Shown in pieces: positions 12,601-26,818 of a DNA stretch of 64,000 nucleotides (within the stretch, counting starts at the first letter, position 1; each line of letters begins with the position of its first letter). Origin of the DNA: Laburnicola sp. R22_1 (Eukaryota; Ascomycota; Dothideomycetes; Pleosporales; Didymosphaeriaceae); NCBI GenBank assembly GCA_014281115.1, contig JACONQ010000007.1, forward strand, positions 1,116,001-1,180,000, written 5' to 3'. The position numbers and the translations under genes are program-made. Below the pieces are notes generated by a model, which worked only from the letters and a program-made list of their open reading frames with translations, ran no database searches and was not told the DNA's origin.

Positions 12601-14820
12601 AGAATATAGCAATGCAATAACTAAAGAAAGGCATTATTTCTATCCTAGTATTAGTATTTATTAACTACTTGGAGCTATTATAAAAAGTAGCAATTTTGGT
12701 AAATAGTAGCAAAATTAGATAGGAAGCCGCAATATAATAACATAGGCTAAATAGTCTCTTTTATCTAGTATAATTTAAATTAGGTGTTTAATCTTAAAGT
12801 AAACATAACTAGAATTTAGGAAAGCATAAGTGTAAGGCCCTACTTCTTACACTTAAATAGTTTTAACTCTTAATCTATAAAATACACTTTATTATAGAGA
12901 CTAACTTCTATACCCTAATTGTCTAGCTAAATTACAGCGCCACTAAATTACTAGGAGCTCTAATAACCTACTAGTTGGCACTTCTAACACTTTAGAAATT
13001 TAATATCTACTATATTATAGGACGTAAGAATATAGTCGCTAATATGCTTTTAAGGCGCAAAGAGAAAAAGAATTAGGTCCCTCCTAAATAGCTAAAAGAA
13101 GATATTAAGGGCTTTATTAAGAAGTATTTAGGGCACGTTAGCATTATATTCTCTATTGCTAGTAAGAAGACTAAAGTAAAAATAGAGTATACAAAGCCTA
13201 CTATAAATAACCTATCTAAAATTACCTCTAATTTATATACTAAACACTTTTACAATATTGCAACTTAGCTTATAATCCTAACTATACTAAAAGGCCTATC
13301 TAAGAAAGACTAAAGGCATATTAGACTACAAGCTTAGAAGTATAGAGTTATAAGAGGCATACTATAGTATTAAACTATAGAAAATAGATTGCTACGTAGA
13401 GTTATAGACAACCTAGTCTAGTAGACAAATATTTTATAGTAGCTCTATAAGGAATTAGACTATTAAGGATAAGAAGGCACCTAGAGGAAGATTATAGCAT
13501 ATTACTACTAGTCAAATCTATATTAGAGTGTTAAGAAATATATTAAGACTTATACTAAATATTAGACATATTCTATTAAAAAGCTAGTAAAGGAGCTACA
13601 CCCTATATAGAAAACAAATATAATTTAGAAATAGGTTATATTAGATATAGTGTATATACCTAGAAGTAAAAAAGAAAAGAAATTTATAGTTATTACTAGA
13701 AACTATACCTCTAAATAGCCTAAAGCAAAAGCGCTTACTAACGCTAACTTAGCCACAGTTGCCTAGTTCTTAGAAGAATCTATCTTTAGTAGGTAGGACA
13801 TCCCTTTTCGCCTATTAGTAGATAGAGGACTAGAGAACAGAGGCTTAGTAGAGGACATGGCTAAACAGTTTAGCATCTAATAAGTAATATCTAGTGTTTA
13901 TTATCTATAAGGGCAGGGTCTAGTAAAAAGAGGCCACTAAGAGCTTATTAGCGCACTACAGAAAATAAAGGGCAACTAGGTCTAGAACCTACCTAAATCG
14001 CTATAGGCCAATTAGGTTATAGTAAAACAATCCACAGGCAAAACACTAGCTTTTCTAATCTATAGAAGAGAATATATTCTCCCTATTAAACTTTACATAC
14101 TACCTTAGCAGATACTTTTATAAGAATAGGTTTATACTACTAAAGAACTCCTAGCTATTAAAGTAAAGTAGTTTAAGAAATATAACTATTACCTCTAAGA
14201 AGCTATTAACTAAACTGTCTAACTATATAAATAAAAAAGAAATAGTTTAATATCTAGCGCACTCTTAAAATAGAGCCACTATAATAACGCAATTTAGTGT
14301 TAGTATATAATACTTTTTAGGCCAGCAATATAAGTTGCAAAGTTAAGCTCGCTAGAAGGTACTAGGACCCCTTTAGGATTAGGGCTATGCTACTATATAG
14401 TAAAGAATAGTACATACTTAAAGAGCTTAATAGAATACTCTTTTATAATAGAATACTAGATAAGTATATTATTTAATTCTATTTACGCACAATAATAAAC
14501 CTTAATATAATACTAAAACCTAATATTATAGACACTAACAATCTCTTAAAAGAAATTACTAATCCCTTAGAGAGAATTAATCCTATAGACCTTAATAAAG
14601 TTACGCAGAAGCCTAAGCCTAAACATTTTATATTTGCGCGTAAATTATAGAGGCTAGCATAATATATATAAAATATTTCTATAAGAATAAAATAAATAGA
14701 GATTCTGCCACTACTAGCAAACTTTAATCCCTTAGACTTTGCCTATTAGGAGGAGTAAGCTAGCCAGAACCTTAGCGCATTATAAGCTAAGGGACAGCTT
14801 ATTTCTTAGGGGGGTGAGGA
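9700..14820 (+). pseudogene. gag-pol remnant, Ty3/gypsy type
   Basis: Many stops, nearly all at former Gln or Trp codons. Visible landmarks: CCHC-like remnants near 9740-9780 and 9860-9900; a retropepsin remnant near 10455-10530 whose usual DTG-AELN site now reads N-T-S-V-E-L-N; reverse transcriptase near 11,700-12,600 with the active-site box degraded from Y-I-D-D to Y-I-D-N (about 12,200); RNase H near 12,700-13,050; integrase with the block D-R-G-x-E-N-R-G-L-V-E-D-M near 13,815-13,860 and a following N-W-V-Q-N-L-P-like segment near 13,975. The order protease-RT-RNase H-integrase assigns it to Ty3/gypsy. It cannot encode a working product. Confidence 0.8.
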
Positions 14821-14887
14821 AGTAGTTAAAGAAGAAAAGTTAGAAAAAGAAAATAGAACAATAGCATTAGTACTAAGTTAAATTAAA

Positions 14888-14889
<2 letters not shown>

Positions 14890-14921
<32 letters not shown>
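14890..14921. repeat. (TA)n microsatellite
   Basis: A run of alternating T and A of about 30 bp just after the degraded pol region. Such a run is a natural product of RIP on CA-rich or TG-rich DNA. Confidence 0.9.
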
Positions 14922-14922
<1 letters not shown>

Positions 14923-15007
14923 CTAGAATAGAATTATAAGTTATAAGACTCTAATAATAAAGCCTAACTAATAATTAGATAGCTAGAAAATTAAAAGCTA
15001 AGAACTA

Positions 15008-17918
15008 CAGTAGGGTGCAATAAAAAAAAGTCACTTAGAAAGTTACCTTGTTGAAAGTCTTATAACTTATTCAATAAATTAGCTAAAAATATACTAAATA
15101 GCTTATTTTAAAGAGACGGTTTAGGAGGGTTTAGCTATGAATAGAGTATTAGCTAACAAAGCATAAGTCTTGGCATATATAACCTTAAACCTAAAGTCTT
15201 TTTTAACTCTATATTTAGAGCTCTATAACTTTTTCATTCATGTTTAGTTTTATTTTAAAATTTAACTAGCCATTCTAGGGTTAAGGTAGATTATGTAAGC
15301 AAATTTTCAAGGTAAGTCTTGTCTCTAACTTTTTTATATTTTAGGTATAAAAATTTAGAATATGCTTATATAAGCACTAATTATAAAATTTCTTAGCAAG
15401 CTTTTAGTGTATAATAATATCTTTCTAGATTTAAATTCTTCTTTCTTAAATCCTTAAAATGGCTCTAAAATTCACCACACTCGAATCTAACATTCTTCTT
15501 CTTTTAAAGGCTAAAACGCCTAATTCTACTATTGCTACTACTTTAAATAAACCCTTAAAAAGTATAAAGAATAGTATTTATCGTATTAAAGAGAAGAAAA
15601 AGGAGAATTATAATATAAAAAGAGTTAGTAAAGGAAGAGTTTCTAAGATAACCTCTAGGGCTAAAAGAGTTATTAATAGGGATTTAATTAAAAGCCCTAA
15701 GAAAGAAAATAAAAGATTATTATTAGAAACTAATCGAGGAGTAGCTAAAAGAACTTTACAGTACTTCTTAAAAGACGAGAGTTATTCTTTTAATAAGGCT
15801 ACTAAAAAGCCTTTATTAAATAAAAAAAAGCTAATAATACATTATTATTTGCTAAAGAAAGAGTTAAAAATATAGAAAATAATGACTTTTCTAAAGTTAT
15901 ATTTTCTGATGAGTCAGCATTACAAAGGGGGCATAGTAGTAGGGGTGAATACTATCAAAAGAAAGGAAATAGTACAGTTGGGAAAGAAATGGTTTCTACT
16001 AAAAATTCTAGTAAGTATTTTAAAATTCTACCTCACTTAAAAAATTCTTCTTCTTTTTCTCTATTGTTTTATGATTTTACTTTTTTAATAACTATTATAC
16101 TAATTTAATAATAGCTCGCGATATTACTATTTAAATCTGGGAAGCAATTTAGATAGGCGGTAGATCTAGATTAGAGTTTATTAAAACTCCTAATTAGTCT
16201 ACTAGCTTTACTAATAAGGATTATTTAAATAAAATACTTATACCTATAGTTAAACCTATAGTTAAAAGGGATAAGTCCTTATATACCTTTTTTACCGCTT
16301 TTTTAATTTTTAATATAATATATATTACTATATATTATATTTTAAATAATTTATAAGGTTTTATATAGTAATAATAGTCTAGGGTGGCAATTTTAACAAG
16401 ATAACGCCAAAATCCATAAAACTAAATTAGTTTTGGATTTTTTTGAAAAAGAGAAAATTAATCTCCTTCATCACCCCCCCTATAGTCCCGATCTTGCCCC
16501 TATTAAAAAAGTCTGGAGTCTATTAAAATATAGACTAAATAAGAGATATAATACTACTTTAGGGGTTGGTAAAAATGAGGCTAGTATTAAGGCTTTTACA
16601 AAGGCTATACTAGAGGAGTGGGCTTTAATTCCCCAAAAGGATATAGATAATTGTATATTATTTTGACCTAGACGTTATGACGCTGTTATAGAGGCTAAAG
16701 GGTATTATACTAAGTATTAGTAATATATTATATTTTACTTTATTACTATTGTATTAATATTTAATATTATTAATAAACTATTAAATACTAACTAATATAG
16801 ATAATAACCCTATAATATAAAACTATAGAACTGTCCTATGGATCTGAATCTATACTATATTAAAAAAATAACTATTTCTATGCATTAATTAAAAGGCTAT
16901 ATTACTCTAAAGTTATAGGTTTTGCTTATCCCTATTTTACTTCTAAATTATATTCACTAATAGCTAAATAAGTATAAACTAGAACTATAACTTTATTGGC
17001 CTTATTATTCTAGTTAAAACTAAATTTCTCTTATTCTAATAGGCCTTATAATAAAGAATATATTTAAGTTTAAAGATGTAGACCTTTTTATACTAGTAGA
17101 CTTAGTCTTATTCTTAAGGTCTTTTTATATATAGTTTTATAAATACTATATATATATTATTATATTATTATAACATATAGAGTACTCGTAACCTATACTA
17201 ATAGTAATAGTAATATTAATCTATAATCTATAAAGTAATAGACGCTTTAGCCTAATTAAACAAAAGTAAAATTGAATTACTTACCTATATAAGCTATACT
17301 ATATATGTAAATATAGTTTAAAATATATATATATACTTTTTGATAGAGTTAGAGTAATCCTATAATATTATATTAGTAATAAGTATTAGTATTCCTAATA
17401 CTATAGACTTTTTAATATTAATTTTAGTGCACCTATATTAAATAGTTTAATAGAATAATAATATTTATATATAATCTATATATATATAATCTAGTGCCTA
17501 TAAATAAGCTAAAATATACTATTTATTATATATAATATTACTTAATTACTAGTTTCTTAATAGATTACTAAAATTCCTTAAATCTAAGATAATTAAGAAT
17601 GATAGGAGTAACTCTATACTACAAATTTATAGAGAGATTAGGAAAAGGATATATTATACTATATATAAGTATTAGCTAATTCTGTATCTTAGATCAAAAG
17701 TTATACTCTTCTAAAGTTAGAGTTTTTTTATCCCTATTTACCCCTAAATTACTTTTATTCTAAACTGACTCAGCGCTTACTATTGGCCTAGGTATAATCC
17801 CCTAAACCTTCTCTTTAAAATAATATTTTTTTTATATTTTTAGCTAACCTAATAAGGAAGCTATAAGACTTTAGAAAAGATAACTTTTTAAGTGACTTTT
17901 TTTTATAGCACCCCACTG
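15008..17918 (+). mobile_element. Tc1/mariner-like element A inside the LTR element
   Basis: Terminal inverted repeats begin CAGTAGGGTG on the left (15008) and read CACCCCACTG on the right (17918); each end is flanked by TA (15006-15007, 17919-17920), the Tc1/mariner target. At 2911 bp it is about 0.8 kb longer than its relative at 34478-36597. The extra length lies between the transposase (ending near 16,710) and the right end, so a further undetected insertion there is likely. Confidence 0.8.
15459..16710 (+). pseudogene. Tc1-like DDE_3 transposase, broken
   Basis: The start ATG at 15459 opens an HTH region containing N-S-T-I-A-T-T-L-N-K-P-L, shared with the element at 34478. The frame shifts in an A8 run near 15,827-15,834, after which F-S-D-E-S (first catalytic Asp, about 15,905) and Q-D-N-A-K-I-H (second Asp, about 16,395) are readable, ending with H-P-P-Y-S-P-D-L-A-P-I-K-K-V-W. 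The relative at 34478 has I-E-N-V-W there, so the third catalytic residue Glu has become Lys, a G-to-A change. At least one GTAAGT intron seems to interrupt the middle. Not functional. Confidence 0.75.
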
Positions 17919-18130
17919 TACTATACTAACCTCTACAAGAATCTAAGCCTCTATAACCGCTATAGCCTAAGCTATAATTAGAGTTTAGATTACAACTCTA
18001 ATAGAAATAAGGCATAGGGCTACCTTACTCTATAGCTTAAGTTTCGCTAGAGCCCAAACCTAAGCGTATAGCTTAGGTAGAGAGGTTAGAAGGAATAGAG
18101 AACAAATCTAAAAAAGAAGAAGAGGAGATT

Positions 18131-21100
18131 ATGTCGCTACGGCTAAATAGGGACAAGGGAGTATAGGCAGAATTAATAGACTATTAGGAAGCTAAATATA
18201 TAGAAGAAGGCAAGTAGAATAAAACTTTAGAAGAATTATTAGTAGCCTAAAAGGGAGATAAATTAGAAAATAAAAAGCTAACCTATAGTACCACACTAAG
18301 CAAAACCTAGCATAAAGAGAAATTAGGGCTAGAGAGCAGATAACTAAGAGTAGAAGTAGTCTGGCCCTAAGATAGGAAAGGACTGCCGCTGTTACTGCTA
18401 GAAAAGATAATAGGTTAAGAAGGATTCAAAAAGAGTAGTGTATAGAAAGAACCTTAGAATAAGGAAGGACTACTACTATTACTACTAGAAAGAATAATAG
18501 GTTAGGCGCAATAACACCTAAAGAAGGGCGTGTGTAGGGAAGGCTTAGTAATATTAAAATTAGTGCCTAATAAAAGATTAGGCGCCTAAAAAACTCTTAA
18601 TAATTAGATAAGGCCTACCTAAGCGCCTAGTAGGAAGCATTACAGCAGTATTGCTATAACTAAGCAGCTTACTAATTCTATTACAAATATAGGTATTTAC
18701 TTCTAGTTACTCTGTCTATAGCTTATACACTTACTAATAACTCTACTAGAAAGAATTAGCTTAAGTGTTTATAGTAGATACTAGAGAAAATAAAGCTAGA
18801 TAAATAAATTAGTAATAGAGAACTAGCTAAAAGCAAATTAGGGCTTACTATAGTAGTTAAAGAAGCACTACTAATATTAGAAAGTTATCTAGTATAAAAC
18901 ACAGTAGCCCTTAAGAAGAAGGCGCTAACTACTATGAATATACTAAAAGTAGAGATAACAACTCTAGATATAAGCCCTATAGGCTTAGTTATAATTACCC
19001 TTAGCTGTACTAAGATTATAGTTAATATAGTCTTAGCTAGTAGCAAAGAGAAGGGCAAAGAAATAGAATATATAAGAAGTATAACTAAACACTAAGCACT
19101 GTTTAAAGTAATTACACCTTTATTTATTAGTACTTATATTCTTTATAAGGGTAGCTTAGTATAGCTAATAAAAGAGAATAGTGTAGATAATAGAAGTATT
19201 ATTAGCAGAATTAAAATTAATCTTAAAGCTGCCTATACCCTAAGCAAACTATATAAGATAGCCTAATAATAAATACTTAGTATAAATATTACGTAAAAGG
19301 CTTATAATCTTATAAATAGTGCTAAAATTATATAGGTAATTTAAGAGGGCAATAACTAGGACACAGGTTAGTAAGCTAAGAGGCAATTAGGGTAGTCATA
19401 CACACAATAGAATAAGAGTAGCTATAGGGCATTATTAATAAATAGCAGCAAGGGCTATTATAGGCCTTAGCTATCTTTCTTACTATTACTATTATTATCA
19501 TTGCTAGCACTAGAGGCGTGACTACTAAAGGAAAAATTAACAGCAGCTATAGTTAAGGAGAAGGTTAAGACTATTAGGTAGAAGAGTTAAAATAGTAGAA
19601 TAAAAAGAAAAGTAAAAAAATATAAAGAGTAGGTTATATACTCTAAGTAGCTATAAGGCTCTATTAGATTATAGTAGGTAAGGCGTATACACAAATACCG
19701 CTTCTAGAGTAGTAATAGATAGTAGTACCCTTTAAGAAAAGTGCAACTATATTACTACTAGCGAAAAACTCTAAGAGCGAATTAGGCACTTATAGATAAG
19801 TAATTAAGAAGCAAACAGCTTATAGGCGCAAAATAGAAGATGTAGTATTATAAGAAAAAGAGTAGAGTTATAATAGTAGAGAAGAATATATTTAAATACT
19901 AATAAGCTATCTAAAGTCTATGCAGCCCTTAGTTATAAAAGAGACTTTGGCAGCTTTTACTAGTAGGCTATAGGCTAGAACTACTACTATTCTTCTACTT
20001 CTCCTCCTTCTTATATTTGTTATAGAATCTATAAGCCTAAGTAACTCTAGCCTAGACTTAAGAATCCTATAATAGTCTCTAGAAGAAGTCCTACTCTAGA
20101 GAGTGCTACAACTTATAGAAAGCTTAAGTCTAGGCTTTATTCTCTATATTAGTATTATAGGAAGAAAAAGAACTAATAGGCTAATAGTTAAAGCGTGCCT
20201 AATACCTTCTTAGGGCCCTTCCTCTTTTTTAGAATATATAAATTATAATTGCTTAATAGAAGAGGGCTATAAATAGTGCTAGAACTATCTAAGAAGCTAA
20301 TAGACCTAGTTCTAGAGTAGCGTAGCAAGTTAATACTCTAAATTAGTTAGAAGTATAAGTATATATAGTAGTAAAGCTTGCGTAAAAAGAAGATTAAAAG
20401 AAAGCTAGATAAATAGTGCCTAAGGGCAAAGCAGAGAAATATAGGATTAGAGAGTTAGAGGTTAACTAGGGCAGGAATTTAAGGTTATTGCTAATAGTAA
20501 GGCCCTTAAATAGGGATGTTGCTCCTAGGGAGCTAAGTGTTACTTAGGTCTAGGCATTAAGGTTTATAATACGTGCCTAACATATAAGAGAAAGATTAGG
20601 GGGTAGAGGATAAAGGCCTATCTAATAATTAACTTAAGAGACGTTTAGAGTGCAAGCTTATAAAGAAAAGGACAATATAGCATACCTAAAATAAAAGAGT
20701 ATAGAGCGCCCTTATTATAAATATAGTAGGCTATATATACGCTACTAAATAGCAGTTCTATATTATTATTAGCAAACTAGAAGCACTAACGCTGCGCCTA
20801 TAGGCATTTATTATAGAATAGAGTATTATTACCTATAATAGGAGAGTGGGTAAAGTTAATATATTCTTAGGTAGTAATAGCAAATAAGCTTAGTAGGTAT
20901 ATAGGATAAGGGCCTTTGTTATTTAACAATTTAGACTATTAGGTCTAGTAGAAAGTAACTTACTTATCCTTAGAGTTGTATTATTACGCTTTCTAACTAT
21001 AATAAAGGAAGTAGAAGAGTAAAGTATTAATTATAAGTTTATTAGAGTTATAGTCTAACTAAAGTACAAAGTTATCTTAACTATTTACCTAGGGCTGCAA

Positions 21101-21700
21101 ATTACAAGATAGGTTATTATTATTATTAGTGCTCTACCTAAGGGCTATTAAAACTTAGGCTATAACATTAAAGCTAATATAAGTATTTAAGATGGAAATC
21201 ACTTCCTAGAGGTTAGCCTAAGAGACTATTAGGGTGTAGAGAACTTACGCAGAGATAAGAAGGTAATAAATACGCTAATAGAGGGCTTTTTAGGCACTAG
21301 TAGAAGATTAAAACTACTAGAGCCCGCACTATTATTGTCTTAATAAGGAGGCTTACTGCCGCCACTACTACTACTAAAACTAAGATAGCTAGATGCGTAG
21401 GCGCCTAGGGCGTAGTTAATCTAGAGACAGAGGGGCATAATAAGGCAGGCTAAGTAAAGGCTTAAAAATAGTTTAGGGTTTAGGAGGATAAGAAGCTAGG
21501 CTGTAGAAAAATTATAAAAGTGTAGAGAGTAAGTAAAATAGGCTAGTTAGTAATAAAAATAGGTAGGCGTTTATAGGTTGGTATTTAAGATTACACAAAG
21601 CTAGGTAATTAGTAGAGCCTATTATTAAAGGTGGGTCTAATCTCTACTTACTAATAGGAGACGCTGTAGAACATTTAAAGTGTTTTCTAGAAGGGTGTTT
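18131..21700 (+). pseudogene. Unclassified degraded ORF region downstream of integrase
   Basis: From an ATG at 18131 the + strand reads long stretches interrupted almost only by TAG/TAA, which become Gln if RIP is reversed; the - strand does not show this. It is therefore degraded sense-strand coding DNA within the same LTR pair as the pol region. Lys/Gln/Arg-rich stretches (for example near 20,330-20,460) suggest coiled coil. I recognise no domain. It could be an accessory ORF of the element, a captured gene, or gag of a second element nested without visible LTRs. It seems to need more than one frame, so boundaries are approximate. Confidence 0.45.
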
Positions 21701-21744
21701 AGCATAAAGCTTAATAGGGCCAAGCTTCTATAGGTAGGAAGATG

Positions 21745-21888
21745 TGTAGTAAAATAAGTTCTACTATATAGATTACGTGGTAAACTAGTGCCTAATTATC
21801 TCTTAAGGATTTAATAGGCGATTTTCTTTCCACATACTAAGAACTAATCCTTTTCTACTAAGTTCTAATCGAGGGGTGGATTCTACCA
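21745..21888 (+). repeat. 3' LTR (144 bp)
   Basis: Direct partner of 6447-6590. It is preceded by a purine-rich stretch (TAGGTAGGAAGATG) that fits a polypurine tract, and followed by the TACTAT duplication. Confidence 0.85.
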
Positions 21889-23461
<1,573 letters not shown>

Positions 23462-23565
23462 CCTAGTAAATATTATATACTAGAATTTAACTAAGTATAA
23501 AAGAGTAATAAGAAGTATTCTTACTAGTAAGCTATATAGTTTAGTAAAAGGCTTTAATAATACTA

Positions 23566-25405
23566 CAGTCAACTCTCGTTATAACGATTAATCCGTGCAC
23601 AGCAAATTCTATCGTTATATCGAAATATCGTTTAATCGATGATTATTAAGCTAGTCTTGGCGGACTTGCAGCCACTCCGAAATTGTTGACTGCCTTATAC
23701 TTCTGATTGACTGAGCTTTCAACAACCTCTCTAGCCGCTTTATATAGGATATATCCTCATACTTTGCAGTCTCCTGATACTCCTAATAGCAGAGTAGAAC
23801 CTGTACAGCCTAAAGAGCCTCTGCAACGCTTGGAGTAGGAGGAGGTAGCACCTCCTCCTTTTCCTCTAATCCTTGAACAAGCCCTAGCTGAGCAACTACG
23901 ATATCCTGTAGGGATGTATCCTCCTCTTCCTCCTCTAAATCCTTATCTACTGGATTGAGAAAGTTCTCTATAGCTATAGGATCCTGGATCTGGCCAGCCT
24001 GGGCAGTAGCCTGATATAGACTCTCTATTGGCTCCTCTCTATTAAGTCCAGAGCTAGGATCTAGCCACCTCTTCGGGATGCACGTGCTCTTAATGTAGCA
24101 GTGTAGGATAGTAGTATCCTTAATATCGAGCAGCTATAATTTAGCTATTTAGTGGAGCGTATAGAGAATTGTTATGAATTTGAATGGATTAAGGCCAAGG
24201 TTGTAGTGTTTAACTGTGAACGCTAGCCACTGCCTCTAGTAGTAGGTCTTGAAGTTCTAGATAATACCTTGATTAAGAGGCTAATACATGCTTGTTAAGT
24301 TCTTTGGTAAGAGCTAGATTGCGATATTGGATGGAGGCGGCGATTGTTGAAGGCCAGAAAGATAGGCTGAGTAGTTGTCTATAAGAAGAACAACCTTCCT
24401 TGAGCCAATATAGCTATAGAATGCAGCAAGCCACTTAGCTATAATAGATGTGTTTACCCAGCCCTTCTTGGAGGCCCCCTAGACATAGCTAATAGCTAAT
24501 ATATTAACTTCTTGCAAAGCTCGAGGCTGTTTTGACTTTCCTATTACCTATAGTGCTACGCGCTTAGTACTAGTAGCGTTGCAGTAGAGCATGATAGATA
24601 CCCTAGCTTTATCTTTCTTAACACTAGGCATTGAGGCAGTAGCTAGCCCTCTTAATATTGCCCACCTCTAGTATAGCCCAGTCTCGTCCATGTTGAATAT
24701 ATCGCTGTCTGGGTATCGGATGCAGATGTTCTGTACATCTACTATCTCGGCTGCTGTTTGCGTTAGTACAGAGCTCTGCTTGCCGTGCTGTGTAACCTCT
24801 ACTATCCTATATTGCTGCTTGAATTTTGATACCCAGCCAGACGAGAACTTAGGAATAGCCTGGCCCTAGTAGGCTGGAATCTGACGCCAGATCTCTCAAG
24901 CTTTCTCAGTAAGTATATCGCCTGATACTAGTCCCCCTCGCACTTGTATTCCCTACTGCCACTCATACAGGATAGACTCAAGTAGAGGCCAGGCAGCCGC
25001 TTGTGAGCGGTAGGCTGTATCGGATATGGATGTACCGGAGGCGGAGGCGGAGGCGGAGGCGGAGGCAGGTAGGGCGTCGAGGTGTCGAAAGCGATCGTTG
25101 AGAGACTCAGATACAGTTAATTAGGAGAGCTTTCTGCCAAATTCAGCTTCAAACTATGCGATGATAGCTTTCTGTCATAGCTGTGGTTGCTGAGAGAAGG
25201 CCCAGGCGCGGAGAGCCTTCCTCTCATGATTGGATATCCCCTTGCGGCCCATAGCTTCTATAACGATACTTGGCGCTGAAGTGGTATTAGATATTGAATA
25301 TCGGATACAGGGGTAGATTGTGTGGAGTTGAATCCGTGCAAGCGAAAAATATCGCTATATCGAGGATATCGCTAAAACGGACATCGTTATAACGAGAGTT
25401 GACTG
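23566..25405 (-). mobile_element. Pogo-like element A, copy 1 (1840 bp)
   Basis: Inverted termini CAGTCAACTCTCGTTATAAC at both ends, flanked by TA (23564-23565; 25406-25407). The transposase is on the - strand and broken by many stops. It is homologous throughout to 31086-32925, which has the same length. A GGCGGA hexamer run (about 25,036-25,062) also occurs in the second copy (as CCGCCT). It carries a pogo-family transposase: HTH, CENP-B-like segment, then DDE_1. Confidence 0.85.
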
Positions 25406-25480
25406 TATTACTATTAGTATAACTCTTTAGAAGATTATATATACGCTTAGTCTATTACTAATTTCTATAGTTATTTATAT

Positions 25481-25566
25481 ATGGCGTTAAATTAACTATC
25501 TTGGGGTAGCACGACAAAGGCTTTTATCTTAAATAACATGACAAAAAAAGAAGAGCCCCCTGCTTA
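25481..25566 (-). mobile_element. R5 retroposon-like repeat, truncated copy
   Basis: An 86-bp insertion flanked by the exact 14-bp duplication ATAGTTATTTATAT (25467-25480; 25567-25580). It carries the constant R5 end (ATGGCGTTAAATTAACT, reversed) and stops at CCCTGCTTA, so it lacks the distal third seen in the 117-124 bp copies. Together with those copies it shows one fixed and one variable end. Confidence 0.75.
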
Positions 25567-25580
25567 ATAGTTATTTATAT

Positions 25581-26556
25581 AGATTTAAAGTCTCTTTATA
25601 ACTACTTTATATAACTAGGAACTACAAATAAAAAGCGCCTTATAATTAATATTATATTACTTTATAAATTATATAAGCACTATAAGATCTCTAAAATTAG
25701 ACAGATTAATAAAAAGAATAACCCTACTAATACCTATATAAAAAGACCCTAAACTAGACTCTAGAGTTTTTAATCTCTAGCAATACCTTAATAATTACTA
25801 TTAAAGTATTAGTAGATTACCTTAAGCCTGCCTACACAAGCTCTTCCTAGCCTTTATATAGGACTATTTTCTTATTATTTATTTATTCTTTTGCGTAATA
25901 TATTTATTTAATTCTTTCTATATATATATTACTTAAAAATACGCATTTTTCCTATCTATTATTTATATAGAAAGAGAAGAGACATAACATATATTTATTT
26001 AAAGAAAAAAAGATTTTATTTTAGTATTAATAAGTAATACCTAGCATAATCTATCCTATTACTCTAGCCCTATTCTATATAATAATTATACCTAGTACTA
26101 TAGCTTTACTATATACAAGAACTATATAATTCTACCTAAAAGCCTACTAGTATGTAGCACTTAGTAAAGGGCCTAGACCTAGTTATACTACTATAGTAAT
26201 AGGCGTATAAAGTGCCCCTAAAGCAATTACGCAACTAAACTAATAGCATATAGAAATATTCTTTATGCTAAGTAACCTTAGTAGCCTATAGATATAGGTC
26301 TATACTAGCTAAAAGAATAATATTAATATTATATAAAGGCATATATATAATATTAAGTCCCTAAGTCTATTTTAAAGTTAGTATTTATATAAAAGCAAAC
26401 TTATAAAAACAGGGAAACTTATATTAATAAAGATACTCTAGAAAAATATATAGTTTATATAGAAACTAAAAAGGAGGGTAATATATATTTATCTATCCAA
26501 AAAATTATATATAACAAAATTAAAGCTTAGAAAGCTAACTTAGTTATTAGCTAGTA
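25581..26556. other. RIP-degraded DNA, no gene
   Basis: AT-rich, stops in all frames, no recognisable motif. It ends at the TA target (26555-26556) of the nested transposon cluster. Confidence 0.6.
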
Positions 26557-26818
26557 CAGTGCCAAGCCAAAAGTCTATTCCCCCAACACGCTAACGCGCG
26601 TACACCAACACCAACACCCTATTTTCAACACTACATTACTCCACCAATATGAGCTCTTTTGGTGTAGAAATTTCAGGAAATCGTCGCCGCAATGCCGAAT
26701 TATCTGTCCAGCAACAGGATTTAATTATCGCGAAGTGTGAGGCGGGCGCGTTATCGCGGGAGTTGGCTAAGAAGTTTAACTATACGCGTCGCTGCATTAA
26801 CAAAACACTTTAGAGATA

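Larger units (their letters stand above)
6447..21888 (+). mobile_element. Large LTR retrotransposon, Ty3/gypsy pol, RIP-inactivated
   Basis: Two direct 144-bp LTRs (6447-6590 and 21745-21888) bound the element, and the same hexamer TACTAT lies immediately outside both (6441-6446; 21889-21894). Internal order on the + strand: a leader with tandem repeats, gag-like region with Cys/His remnants, protease, reverse transcriptase, RNase H and integrase (Ty3/gypsy order), then a Tc1-like insertion (15008-17918), then about 3.6 kb of further sense-strand degraded coding sequence, then a purine-rich tract before the 3' LTR. Without the Tc1 insertion it is about 12.5 kb, large for a fungal gypsy element. 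The flanking duplication argues that it is a single insertion rather than two chance neighbours. Confidence 0.8.
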
